In this document: positions 1 through 11,154 of the stretch, piece after piece
Numbering within the stretch: position 1 is the stretch's first letter
Layout: every line of letters begins with the position of its first letter
Origin: Paraspadella gotoi
Taxonomy: Eukaryota > Chaetognatha
Assembly: GCA_051294375.1 (NCBI GenBank)
Contig: CM119265.1
Coordinates: 13,384,124-13,448,123, forward strand
Direction of reading: 5' to 3'
Length of the DNA stretch: 64,000 nucleotides
The notes under the pieces: generated by a model
The model's input: only the letters and a program-made list of their open reading frames with translations
What the model was told of the DNA's origin: nothing
Database searches by the model: none
Translations under genes and position numbers: made by a program

Positions 1-355
1 TAGAATGCGATGAGAACGATAAGTTGGAACCTCAGAAAGATCGAGTAGCAAAGCAGCTCAATATTTTTGTTTTGATTCTACTTTAAAGCGTCTGATTGCC
101 CCTAGTGTTGAGGCAATAATTCACTTTGTATATGCAAAGTTTTAAAAGATAAAGATGTGTAAATCGCGAAAAAGTGAAAATTAATAACGCCTAATTATGT
201 GTTATTTCAAAAGCAAATTTTATCTTTGACATATAATCTACAGAATAGATTTGGAATAGCACCCCTAATTTATCAAATTCTACGACTAATAACTATTCAC
301 AACATTCACCAAGCTAATCGATGTATAACATAACGGTTCATGTTACTAAAATACG

Positions 356-856
356 ATGAACGCGCATCGAACTTCCACGACCTTAAAGAACATCCTCAAA
401 AACACTCGCAGAACAAGGAGTAACACAGCCCTCCTCAACACGTCAGTCGGTGACTCACGAAGATTCCGTTTCGACTTCCTTTTAGACTTTGCCGAATTTT
501 ACCAGCGACGCCAGATGTTCACTCTCTGGGATTTCCCGCTGTCCAACTTCGAGGGTCTAAAAGAATTCCGCTCATCCGACGCAACGACGGAAACCTTACT
601 TCCTGGTCAAAGGACCGATCGAAAAAAACGTGAGCCCTTTCGGAACGATCGCATGAAGCGCTGGAAGAAAATAAACGAGTCGAGACTGCGACGCGATTGG
701 ACGCCGTTTTTAGAGCGGATCCTCGTCTCGATTAGAGGTGACACAGCCCGTCTTGTTCTCCGCGGTCGACAGACACATGTCTCTGTACATCCATATTTCG
801 CCATGCCAAAGCTTCGTGTCGACAGCAAATCGGAGACCAGTTTCCAAATCGTTTGA
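356..856 (+). CDS. hypothetical ORF, possibly an exon
   Basis: A 166-codon open frame lies in a local GC-rich island between AT-rich flanks, which is what exons look like elsewhere in this window. I recognise no family. The translation is rich in Arg and Lys with an aromatic stretch near residues 40-65 (RFDFLLDFAEFYQ). The minus strand is also open over 607-918, so the coding strand is not certain. No convincing partner exons were found. It could be a spurious ORF. Confidence 0.2.
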   Translation: MNAHRTSTTLKNILKNTRRTRSNTALLNTSVGDSRRFRFDFLLDFAEFYQRRQMFTLWDFPLSNFEGLKEFRSSDATTETLLPGQRTDRKKREPFRNDRMKRWKKINESRLRRDWTPFLERILVSIRGDTARLVLRGRQTHVSVHPYFAMPKLRVDSKSETSFQIV

Positions 857-918
857 ATATCGTAGTGTGTCGGTCTTGGCGCGTGCTTGCTTCCGATCAC
901 GCATCCAGTCCTTGTCAA

Positions 919-1634
919 AATGCCCCTATTGTGAGATGGAGGATACCACGTTTGTGTTAAGCGAGAGCGGAACCGTTACTTGGCTAGTGCTCGGGAAACT
1001 TTTGATGCGTGTTGTGGGTGAGAAAAAAAAAAAAAATTCTGAAAGTCTGGCATTATGCCTATTTTTTAACATAATTTAAAATGTTTGTTGTTAATCTTAA
1101 ACCACAGTTGAAATCATCAACACGATATGAAATTCTATAATTCTTTTTTGTATAATTTGATCCCAGGTTGTCGGGTCGGGCTTGCTGCTTCATTTCCTTT
1201 TTGCGTGACTCCCTGAAAGATATCTCTTCATTACCTGGCTTTAAGCTGTTAAAAAACTTATTAGCAAAATGTGAACGGAATGTATGAAAGACACACGTTT
1301 TTTTCAGCTGACATATTTACACTTTTTTGAAACTTCTTGATACATATACTCGATGTGCTCATTTGTTTTATTTAAAGTTTTCATCTGATCTGATTTCTCG
1401 GATCGGCGAGACCAGCGGCTGCACGAAATACATGCTCCTTTATACCTGACGCGTGGTGTATGTTGTTGCTAGAATACCTTTGCTATTAGACGTCAATCGC
1501 CCACAAAGTTTTCTTAGCCGTTTCTTGAATTTATTTTACCTTGTTTATCGTTTCATTCGAGTAGGTTACATAGACAAATGTAACTAAAAAATCAGCATTT
1601 AGACATTTTAGTTCCGCGCTTCTAATAAGCAATA
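919..1634. other. AT-rich spacer, no gene seen
   Basis: Non-coding AT-rich sequence with short homopolymer runs. I see no exon, RNA gene or repeat here. Confidence 0.6.
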
Positions 1635-2340
1635 ATGAAAATCTCAACAAACGCGCGCCGCAAGATGGACGACCGCTGCCCCCCGCAGTCCTTAACGCCT
1701 CCTCTGAGGGAATCGCTTTATCGCGGGTCGCCTGGCACCAACGCGTTACCCCTATGGCCTACCCCACCGGCCCCAGGGATGGGAGGTCCTTCCCCTCGTA
1801 CGATTCGAAACAAAGTGGCAAATCGCCGCCGCCTCCGCCGCCTGGTCACGTTTCAGCCTGCATCCAGAGAAAGAGCGCAAGGTGACATATACATTGTTTA
1901 TTGTCAATGTTCTATTTTCCTCGGGATTGTGATGCGGTCCAGAATACGCTTCTTCTTCAATAGGTGGCGTGGACCTGTGGTCGTGCGCGAATCAGGGATT
2001 TCATAGTTTCGTCCAGTCATCACCACTTGTCCTTTTTGCCGTCCAGCAAACTCACGCACGGTTGTCGAAAACGATCATGGCGGACGTTACCTGGCTGGCG
2101 TGCGCGGTCTCGCCATCATGGGGTGAGAACCAGAAAGAAGTATATACCTTTATTTCGTGTGAAAATTTACCGCAGAAACGTTACATCTATAGTTTCGGCT
2201 TAAGTATAATACAATCGTAAACGCTAATGAATTGCTCACGCTTAATGTCAAGCAGTTGTTTGGTAGGTCTGCTCCATGATTCATTTTGCTTGGACGACTG
2301 CAAAGACGCGTCTACAGTTCGCCTATGTATGCAATAAAGC
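1635..2340 (+). CDS. degenerate or poorly assembled LITAF-like locus
   Basis: The first segment (about 1635-1882) is proline-rich in one frame, with PMAYPTGPRDG and a PPPPPPGH tail, like LITAF amino termini. A second exon, about 2007-2122, follows a TAG acceptor and ends at a GTGAGA donor. It reads TTCPFCRPANSRTVV then a Gly-rich hydrophobic stretch, resembling the first Cys-X2-Cys half of a LITAF (SIMPLE-like) zinc domain. Around 2250-2335 a frame reads FCLDDCKDA, matching the conserved FC-x-D-x2-KD part before the second Cys pair, but the following HxCPxC is not intact. The phases do not join cleanly, so this is a pseudogene, a rapidly diverged copy, or a real gene with indel errors. Two better LITAF genes follow on the same strand, which supports the family call. 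Confidence 0.45.
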
Positions 2341-3355
2341 GTCATCACCAGAAATTCCACGGCTGTGAGACGTGAACGAACCGAAGATAAACTGCCGCTC
2401 TGCGATACATACATCTATGTTTGCGCAATTAATGCAGTATCCTCGTCGTACTCTGACATTCTAACTAAAAGTAACGTTGAGAAATTTCTCCAGTGTTTAT
2501 CCACAGTTTTTATCGCTTTTATAATCTGGTCAAATTGATTTATAATTTCTAGTGCTTGTATTTAACGTTTTTTTCGCTTAATAAATATTCTTGTGTCTGA
2601 AATACATATTACTTCTATTGTGTGGCTCTCTTTTCTGAGATGCCTCATTTATGTTCTTACATCAAGAATTTTACTTTTAACCTCATATACAATAAGTGTA
2701 ACAAATTATAAATTTTAACTTTAATTAAATTCTAAAAGTGACGCAACTAACAACCTTAATACTATATGAACATTTCTGTATAAAAAAAATAATATTATAA
2801 AATTTTACATTTCACGCAGTTGTCCATATATATTTATACATAGTACTAATCCATTAAATGTTAAATTTTAATATAGTTTTTGGTAAGCATTTTTTTGCAG
2901 GATTGGATTGGAGTCATGAATTATAAAGAAAGTAAACTTTTTTTGAAAAATTATTTTATCAAGTTCGTCAAATATCAGAAAAACTCATATATGTAAGCTG
3001 AAAATTAAAATTTTATATGTTAAATATAGTTTTGTTAATTTTTCGTGAAAGCTCCAAGCTACTATAAAACATATGCAGTGTTATAGTAATATGACTGGTT
3101 TTATCATTACTATTTTAAAGTAAATATTCCAGGACTTCAAATCTCGCCGTAGCATTGTCACTTATCACACACTGAGCAAAGGCTGCTGCTGCTGCGCTGC
3201 TGGAATTTTTGACATGCGACCCACGTCTGCTGTACGAATAAGTTGTTGTGAAATTTTCTTGGTTGGCATTCCGTCGGGTTCGTATGACTACTAAAAAAAA
3301 ATACAAAAAATGACAAAAAAACCAAGTAAAAAAAAAAGTGATAGAGATCCCTCAA
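2341..3355. other. AT-rich spacer, no gene seen
   Basis: Strongly AT-rich, with long A and T runs. Short minus-strand ORFs near 3115-3355 are lysine/serine-biased and unsupported. No RNA gene or mobile-element end recognised. Confidence 0.5.
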
Positions 3356-4015
3356 CTTCTCTTTTCCGAATTCTAATGATTAATTTCGGTATACGAGACC
3401 AGAAAAATGTTTCACTTTTTTGGCCCGCCATAATTTGTTTCTTTGATTTTTAAAAATAATATTAACAAAACAAAAAATCAACGTACAAAAATAATGGAAA
3501 AATTAAAACGAAGGATAAGAATATAATGAAGAGATTGTCCTTCAAACTATATAAGTATATATTGTATTTATCTGCCTTACCAAGGAAATCAAAACTAGCA
3601 CTATGACTAATGCATCTAGAATATTTTTTTAAGGCTTATAGGCAGACTATCTTTATAATTCTTCCATTTATTCGAATTGAATTTCAATTGCAGTTTGGAA
3701 ATCCGGTTTCGAAATCTTTCCGAGTTAAAACCCGCCTAGTGTAGTGGGTTTAAGCCAGTCGGCAGCAGCATAGCCCGGGGAAAAGCAGCGCCGCTGCGTC
3801 GGCAGCAGATTGTTCCAGCAGAACCTGACTTATTTTCTGTACAGATGCCTGAAGCTGCCAATGAAGGTGCGGCTTATTCTTCGATCTGAAGCAGAGCTAC
3901 GTCTATATTAGAACCCACTGTTCTCGCGCAATAAAAAAATCGTGCGTTAATTGTGAAAAAACCCGAAAAACTAGTAACACAAAACGCGCAATTAAAATAA
4001 AATAAAATAAAAACG

Positions 4016-6623
4016 ATGGCGGAAAAACAACAGCCTTTTAACCCGGGCTATGGAGAACCGCCTCCTTACCCGGGTGCCCCTTATCCGCCAATGGCAGCCT
4101 CCCCGCATATGGGAGCGCCGCCCCCGCAAATGGGACAGCCCCCTCCTGCTGGTTCTCCGTCCCCAATGGGGCCACCGCCTCCCGGAACTTATCCGCCGCC
4201 TCCGATGGCTTACCCTCCTCCACCCGGACAACCGGGATACCAGCAAGGTAAGTTTTTTTNNNNNNNNNNNNNNNNNNNNNNNNNAATGATTAAATTTCGT
4301 AATAGAAAACCAGAAAAATGTTTCACTTTTTTGCCCGCCATAATTTGTTTACTTTGATTTTTAAAAAAATATTTAACAAAAACAAAAAACAACGTACAAA
4401 AATAATGGAAAAAATAAAAACGAAGAGTAAGAAATTAATGAAGAGATTGTCTTCAACTATATAAGTATATATTTATTTACATGCCTTACCAAGGAAATCA
4501 AACTATGACTATGCATCTCAGAATATTTTTTTAAGTTATTACGAATCTTTTATAATTTTCCATTTAATATTCGAATTGAATTTCAATGCAGTTTGAAATC
4601 CGGTTTTCGAAATCTTTCGAGTTAAACCCGCTCGTGTAGTGGTTTACAGTCGGCAGCAGCATAGCCCCGGAAGCAGCCGCTGCGTCGGCAGCAGATTTTC
4701 CAGCAGAACCTGACTTAATTTTTGTACAGATGCTGAAGCTGCAATGAAGGTGCGGCTTATTCTTCGATCTGAAGCAGAGCTACGTCTATATTAGAACCCA
4801 CTGTTCTCGCGCAATAAAAAAAATCGTGCGTTAATTGTGAAAAAACCCGAAAAACTAGTAACACAAACGCGCAATTAAAATAAAATAAATAAAAACGATG
4901 GCGGAAAAAACAACAGCCTTTTAACCCGGGCTATGGAGAACCGCCTCCTTACCCGGGTGCCCCTTATCCGCCAATGGCAGCCTCCCCGCATATGGGAGCG
5001 CCGCCCCCGCAAATGGGACAGCCCCTCCTGCTGGTTCTCCGTCCCCAATGGGGCCACCGCCTCCCGGAACTTATCCGCCGCCTCCGATGGCTTACCCTCC
5101 TCCACCCGGACAACCGGGATACCAGCAAGGTAAGTTTTTTTTCGTTCCGAAGTCACGGAACAAGTCGAGACATCACGGTCGATACGGTGTCATTAGTCTT
5201 CCTCATTAATAAAATTTAACGAGCGAATATCATGATATTCGCTCGTCTTCAGTCAGTGATGTTTACCGAAACGGTGGGAATAGACTATATATGTCGCTTA
5301 ATGGCATATTTTTTCAAATAAAAATTGGGTAAAATAAATCTTTATTATACTATCTATTAAAAAAGCTATATCACATAATGTTGAAAGTTTATTTATTTAA
5401 TAAAAAATATATTAAACATGGGTAAAAAATTATCAATATTTGATATGCTTCCCTGGCATCAACTACTGCTGTATTCGTCTGAGCATGCTCTCGTACAGCG
5501 AATTGAGTTTATCAAACAGCGAATTCAAATGTGCAATTTATTCTTTTTGTCAACCCCGATTGTTGGGATGGTTTAGCGACATCTTCTTTAATTTTTTGAA
5601 AGCTATAAGTATAATGGCACTTTTTTAACCAAAAAGAGTTGAATTGAAAAAAAAACTTTATTTTGAATAAAAAAATAACGAAATACAAAAAAATAGTGGA
5701 AAACTAAAAAATATTTTTTTCCATTTTCCTTTGAAATTAGCGATATTTTTTTTGCTTGTAATTTCTAAACAATTTGACCTGATCGGAAAAAATGGAAGAA
5801 GTTATGAAAATAACTTTATGTAAATTCGGAACATTCTATTTTTTTTTTAAATCAAACAAGGTTTTTTGAGTAGATATCCTCGACTAAAAAAATGTGATAT
5901 ACTTTTTTCCTAGATAGTAATTATTATTATAATTATTGCTTTTATCGCATCAATTTCTTTGACTCTTTTAACTTAACTTAACTTAAGGCGGTTATCCGGC
6001 TCCCCCTCGATGGTTCAACCTTCGGTGGTCGTGGTTCAGAATATGAATCTTGGATTTTACCAGACGGCCGTCACCTGCCCTTACTGTCAACAATTGGTTA
6101 CTACGAGAGTCGATTACGAAACGGAGGACTCACTTGGTTGGCCGTTGGAGGACTCGCCTATCGTAAGGCTTCTGAGGTGAAGGCTCTCCTTGTTAATCTT
6201 TAATTTGACGAGATTTAATTGGACGAGAATACATCAGTAAAGTTATTTATAGGCTATAAATTAGCAAATTACTTATTTATATTTTGCGACTAATACAAAA
6301 CTAGTAACGGGATTAGCCTCCTTTTTTTTAATGTTTAAAAGCGAAAGCAATATAAGCAATATATTATCTTGTAAGAGTGATGGAGGCGTTAAAACCACCA
6401 AAGCCTGTCCAAAGTCAGGGGCAAGATAGCTTCTTTTTTAAATGAATGGATAATTTTTATATTGGTTGTACCAATTTCATAAAATTGTTCTTACTTAAAT
6501 TACAGTTGTTGGGGAGGTTGTTGCTTGATCCCATTCTGCATCAACGACCTCAAGGATTGTCACCATATTTGTCCCAGTTGCAGCATAGACTATCGCCACA
6601 AAGAGAAGGCTTTGATATTGTAA
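4016..6623 (+). CDS. LITAF/CDIP-family membrane-associated zinc-domain protein
   Basis: LITAF-family proteins sit on the cytosolic face of late endosomes and lysosomes through a zinc domain split by a hydrophobic hairpin, and recruit NEDD4-type ligases and ESCRT proteins. Exon 1 (4016-4247) encodes 77 residues of Pro/Gly/Tyr-rich sequence with a PPPY motif at residues 15-18. Exon 2 (about 5988-6162) holds the first Cys pair, TAVTCPYCQQLVTTRVDY, and in a shifted frame GGLTWLAVGGLA, the start of the membrane segment. Exon 3 (6506-6623) holds CCLIPFCINDLKDCHHICP and the second Cys pair, ending KALIL and a TAA stop. Frame breaks occur after GYPAPP, after DYET and at the exon 2/3 join, mostly at short C or G runs, so base-calling error is the likeliest cause. 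Exon 1 is duplicated across the gap. Confidence 0.75.
4260..4284. other. assembly gap (Ns)
   Basis: A run of 25 undetermined bases lies just inside intron 1 of the LITAF-family gene. The flanking sequence is repeated on both sides. Confidence 0.99.
4898..5129 (+). pseudogene. second copy of LITAF-family exon 1, frameshifted
   Basis: Same 232-nt exon as at 4016-4247, with the ATG and GTAAGT donor kept. One extra A follows ATGGCGGAAAA and one C is missing from the CAGCCCCCTCCT run, so the middle is read in another frame before recovering. The total length is unchanged. It is most likely the other, noisier version of the same exon across the gap rather than an independent gene. Confidence 0.7.
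6364..6484 (+). repeat. dispersed repeat family, copy A
   Basis: Reads TTGTAAGAGTGATGGAGG, then CAAAGTCAGGGGCAAGATAG, then an AT-rich part ending GGTTGTACCAATTTCAT. The same order of blocks recurs at 19.5, 20.1, 55.8 and 56.2 kb, and partly at 39.3 kb. This copy lies in the last intron of the LITAF-family gene, just before exon 3. No ORF; a SINE- or MITE-like short element is likely. Confidence 0.8.
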
Positions 6624-7406
6624 ATTTAACTTACGGTGGTATTATTGTCGAGATTTAAAGATTGGTGTACTACATAGTTTGTTAACATGTGACGATAATC
6701 AATAATTTTTTCTTTTTTTTAAATTTTTGTATAATAAGTTTATTTCATCATAAAATTTGTATTGTATTAATTTTAATAAAATACAATTTTAATTTTATTT
6801 TGTGTATTTTGATTCTACGAGTAGCTAAGTATTTTTTTAGAAAATGAAAAACTCACCCGAACTAAATTAAACGCGCGAGTAAAACCACTTTACGGGATCG
6901 GGATTGTTGTTGTTGTTGTTGTTTTTTTTTGTCTCAGCAGTCTGGCAACGCTACCAACCGGTTTTTGCAATTATCTATTCCTGCCCAGTTGGCATAAAAT
7001 AAAAAGTCAGATTTTTTATCTTACGTTTGTATGTCTTAATTTAGGTGTATTAGCTTCACTAATTGGGAGAGTTGTGCTCAAGATGAAGAGATTCAAAAAG
7101 TCATGCCTATAAAATCTAGTGGAGCATAAAATTTAGGGAGAAACACTAATTTGTCCCTGTTTCTCGTTAAAAGTCAAAGAATCAGAGACGAAAGCCATAA
7201 AAACGAAAACAGCCTCGCCCTTTCTTTGAAACCTGTTTAATCTCCAAACCTTCTCGACGGACGACGGCAACGGATCCGCCCAACGAAAAGGAAAGTTCCT
7301 GTCGAGCCTAGACGTCTGAGATTATTGCAGAATCGAGACCAACCGGAGAAACCGCCAATCTTTTAATTCGCAATACGGAACAACTGATAGACGGGACTCA
7401 TCGACG
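6624..7406. other. spacer between two LITAF-family genes
   Basis: AT-rich, with a short GTT repeat near 6905-6922. The last 150 bases are more GC-rich and probably form the promoter and 5' untranslated region of the next gene. No other gene seen. Confidence 0.5.
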
Positions 7407-8110
7407 ATGGCTTTGGTGCAAGAAACGGAAATTCATCGCAGCGTCAAGGTTTTCCCGCAATCGGCCGCTTACCAGCGTCAAGAGTCGCACCACAGCGTGC
7501 ACAGCCGAGAAATGCAGCATAGCGCCGAAACGTTTTCGACGCCTCAATTTCAGTCGAGCGTAACTCAAGTGCAGCGTATCGTAGGAGGTTCAGAAAAACA
7601 ACCCGACGGTTATATACGAAAGCAACAGAAAAGCAGCGTCAAAGGTGAGACTAATATATTCAGTAAGTCACTTTATTTATGGTTTGATTCCTTCAAGTGA
7701 CGCCGTTTAGTGAAAAAGTGATTTTTCGGCAGTGGTGAGCTACCCTGGAGTAGCGCAAATCACCATGGCAACGCCCGTAGGATTGGAAGAGGCTGTCGTC
7801 CAGTGTCCATCCTGTCACCAACTCGTCACGACACGCGTCGAGCGAAAAAAGGGGTAAATTCGATTTTGGATTATTCGAACTTTTTCATGATCTATCATTT
7901 CTCAAATCATATTTTCGGTTAAGCCCGTGCAACAAAATGTTTCGCAACCTCGGCAAGCCGACCATATTCAACTCGAGTTCATTTTTCTTTATAATTTTAA
8001 TCCCTTATGTCAGGGGTGGCCTGTTTTCTTGCTGCAAGGGTGGATCGAAAGAAGCTCAACACTATTGTTCCTTGTGCAATGGAAAAATCGAAAAAAATTA
8101 TTTGATATGA
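7407..8110 (+). CDS. LITAF-domain protein, divergent
   Basis: Three exons join in frame (7407-7644, 7733-7853, 7924-8110) to give 181 aa. The first 80 residues are Gln/His/Ser-rich and hydrophilic, without the proline-rich PPxY region of the neighbour. The domain begins CPSCHQLVTTRVERKKG, close to the neighbour's CPYCQQLVTTRVD. A hydrophobic stretch, SSFFFIILIPYV, leads to CCKGGSKEAQHYCSLCNGK. The two Cys-X2-Cys pairs fit the LITAF zinc fold, in which a membrane-inserted hairpin separates the pairs. The usual HxCPxC is altered to HYCSLC. Splice phases (1, 2) are consistent and no frame break is seen. A tandem paralogue of the upstream gene, likely endosomal; its partner-binding motifs are not evident. 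Confidence 0.85.
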
Positions 8111-8375
8111 TGTTGATAATAACAGCCGTCACACACTTGTATTATTGATTTCTCACGTCTTGTAATTTGTTTATTCATCTCTCTTGACTGAAATACACCG
8201 TTTAAGCAAACCATTCGCTTACAATATGGAACACCAATTTGAAACAATAAATTTAAGGTAATATCTAAAGCTAAACAAGATTATCATTTGAGATGTTTTA
8301 GAATATATAACGATGCATATTTACAGAATCAATTAATCGTATAATTGCAAATGTTTTCTCCATTGAGAAACATCT
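8111..8375. other. convergent intergenic spacer
   Basis: AT-rich spacer between the 3' ends of the LITAF-domain gene (+) and the GPCR gene (-). AATAAA at about 8247 could serve as a polyadenylation signal for the + gene. Confidence 0.5.
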
Positions 8376-9435
8376 TTAGCCAACCATCGTCATCCCACAA
8401 TTACCCGCCCCTTCCGGTCTCAAGCAGCTCAGACCTTCGGCACGGGACGAAGAGCCCGAGGAAGACCTCTCGAAATCGACGCCGACGGCGAGATAGATGA
8501 AGAGGTTGGCGAAAGAGTTAAAGATCTCCAGAAAGTTGAGAAAGTCTCCAGGATTTCGATCTGCACGTCCGTGACGATGTGGGCGATCATCTTGGAAATC
8601 AGCGGAATGTGAGAGACGACGAAGACGAACGCCACCGTCACCACCATTCGTTGAAATTCGTCCAGGTCGTTGCAGCGGTTGTTGTTGTTGTGTTTAAAGC
8701 TCGCGTTTCTTCGTTTGACGCGCCCATACGACAATGACGGCGCTGCAAGCAACAGAGACCGTCCACGAACAAATGAGCGTCAAACCGACGGCGAAGAAAA
8801 AGTATCGCCAGAAGTCGTGTTTGGTCGATCTGGCCGGAGATCAGGCACGACCTGAAAAATTCAAGGATCAGGGAGATTTCGCCGGATAAGTTGACTTTTC
8901 GCCGGGACATGTGTGATACTACTTGTTTAAAAGTGTATGTGCGCTTAAAGTGACCGAGAGGAGAGAGAGATTTTTCCGTCAGTTGCCCTGCTTTCCGGAA
9001 CTTCGGATCCGGCGGTAGGCTTGCTACCGGTGGTTTAACCGGCCCGTCTCTCTTTTTGCAAGGACTGTTCCGACCAGGGCTTGATCCCGTGATCATTGGG
9101 TTCGGAGTTGAAGCGTTAGCCCAGTGCACGCACGATTACGGCGCTGATGGAAGGAACAGTCGTATCCAACGGGTAATGATTTTACATCACTACACGCTTA
9201 TGTTTTATTTGTTCAATAACCATAACCTGATGGCGGCAAGAGGAAGACAAAAAATCGCCATTGGCGCCACGCCCCATGCCAACGTTTGGCGCAGGCAGGC
9301 GAGGCGAGGGTTGACGCTGGCGATGAGACAATCCGCGGCGGCGCGGCGCTGAACCGGAAACAGAACGTAGGTGGCGCGTTTATAGGCGATGTAGGCCGTT
9401 AGATGGCGGTTGGTGTAGCTGTGGGGAGAGAGAGA

Positions 9436-9502
<67 letters not shown>

Positions 9503-10189
9503 CTCAAGCTCAAACTAAATTACCGAAAACAAGCAAACAAACTGACGTTGCGAAATAAACAAAGACCGCGAAGATGGCTACTTTGACGTCGAGCCCGTCC
9601 TCATCGCATGCCACGTCGTCCGCGTCCAAGATTTGCGTCCAGAAGAAACCGACGAAGACGACGACGCAGAGGAGGATGTCCGATGCGGCGAGAACGGACA
9701 GATCGATGGGTCCCTTGACGGACAGACGGATTGGCGAATAATTGAACATTTTAAGAATATTTTTTAAAAATGAGAAAAAAGTTCAACGGAGTTTGTTTTT
9801 TTTTTTTTAGCTGACGGGCGGCTATGTACAAAATTGAGGGCTCGAAGAAAAAAAATGTCCATTTCATTAACTCACTTGACATGCCAGAGTTGGGACCGGC
9901 GAGCACGACGACAACGACGACGACGATCCGTACGACTGTTTGGGACGAACCGCTTCCACCAAAACTATCAACACCAGGAAATTGGCAAATATGGTCACCG
10001 AGGCGAGGATTCCGTTCGGAACGTCCACGAATTCCGCCAGGATTTGTTCTTTTTTTTTTTTTTTTTTTGAATAAAGAAAGGAGGGAAGAGTAAGGGCAAG
10101 AGTGGCAGCCCCGGAGTAAATTTAAGAAAAATAGAGTCTGACTTACTTGGGCAAAATGGATTCGTGATATTTTCGTACGTCGATGTCAT
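8376..10189 (-). CDS. class A (rhodopsin-like) G-protein-coupled receptor
   Basis: Read on the minus strand. A short first exon (10147-10189) starts MTSTYENITNPFC, with an N-glycosylation site (NIT) and a GTAAGT donor. Exon 2 (9876 to about 10060) holds helix 1, GILASVTIFANFLVLIVLVE, and a Ser-rich loop. Exon 3 (about 9520-9749) holds helices 2 and 3. Exon 4 (9205-9424, acceptor CCCACAG) begins with TNRHLTAYIAYKR, the position of the DRY motif, here NRH, then helix 4. The last exon (8376 to about 8829) holds helix 5 (WRYFFFAVGLTLICSWTV), helix 6 (MVVTVAFVFVVSHIPLISK) and helix 7 (FNSFANLFIYLAVG), where N-S-x2-N-x-F-I-Y matches class A receptors. Two frame shifts fall between helices 5/6 and 6/7, so either indel errors or decay. 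The ligand cannot be told from sequence; it is probably an orphan peptide- or amine-type receptor. Confidence 0.72.
9421..9499 (+). repeat. (GA)n microsatellite in GPCR intron
   Basis: Almost pure GA tract. On the transcribed strand it is a CT tract ending CCCCACAG directly before the exon encoding helix 4, so it forms the polypyrimidine tract of that 3' splice site. Confidence 0.9.
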
Positions 10190-11154
10190 TTTAAAATTCC
10201 TTGACTAAGGGTAATCGAAATCGGTTGCATTCGGAGATGAAGATATTTTTTTTTTTTGACACATGTAAACAATCCGGAGCGGGGTTTAAGTCGTAATTTG
10301 ATTTTCTCAACGAAAAGTTTACTCATTCAAAAATCAAGAATCTGTGAATTTCTCTCGTAGAGACAGCTGATGCAGCGAGCATCGATAAAGGAAACTGTTT
10401 GATTGTCATTTTTTACGTAATTACTTATTCAATATATTTATTCAGTGTATTTATTAGCTAAAACATCTTTCTTAAATTTTTCTCTTCTAGCCCTTTACAG
10501 ACTAATGAATAATGGCTTTTATTAGGGATGGGTTTTTTTTTATTTAAAAGCATAACAACAACAGGGTAAGAATCAAACGAGCGATTAGAGTCGAATAAAT
10601 AAAATCAACTTTAAAAAAAGAAAGAAACGAACACGGTTCAAAAAGTGATAGAAACAAAGCATTTTTATTAAACCAGAAAATTTTTTTTAAGGTCACATTC
10701 GAGAGTCAATCCGGCTTTTTCAAAACTCTTTGTTTCCAATGCTTCGTTTCGGCATTACGGTCGCAAATGTCACAAATGATAATATAAATATATTTAAACT
10801 ATGCGTTCGTCCAATGAAACATGAAATAATTGCATAACGTAAAGGCCACAATGAAAAAAGTATAAAAAAGTAAAAAAAAATTCATTGGTTATATGCGCTA
10901 AATAAGAATCCAGTGATTGTTAATTTCGACGTCGACAGATGGCGAATCGGACGGAAATTCCGAGTGTTTCTCATTGGCGGAAGTTGATAGCCAATCATCT
11001 TCATTCTTCTCGCAGTTGTTTTTCGGTAATCCATATCGGTCCGAGGAGGGCAAAACTCCACCAGACGCTTGAAACGGCGTTTTAAGCCTTCAAGTCTCGG
11101 AAAGAACCAATGCCCATGGGTCGAGTCCCCAAGTCTGGGGTCGAACCCAATCGT
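10190..11154. other. spacer, no gene seen
   Basis: AT-rich sequence between two minus-strand genes, containing the GPCR promoter side and the 3' region of the EF-hand gene. An AATAAA-like box on the minus strand could not be assigned with confidence. No RNA gene recognised. Confidence 0.5.

Larger units (their letters stand above)
3360..5143. repeat. near-identical direct duplication flanking an N gap
   Basis: The stretch from about 3370 to 4259 recurs at about 4285 to 5143. It includes a 5' non-coding part (both copies carry the CGGCAGCAGCATAGCCC box), the ATGGCGGAAAA start and the whole first exon with its GTAAGT donor. The copies differ mainly by one-base indels in homopolymers and lie head to tail across 25 Ns (4260-4284). 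This is the pattern left when a scaffolder joins two contig ends without merging their overlap; a true recent duplication is the alternative. Confidence 0.85.

Noticed and set aside
6446-6658. 70-codon ORF overlapping LITAF exon 3
   Set aside because: It begins in the dispersed repeat and reads exon 3 in the wrong frame; the CCLIPFC frame is the real one.
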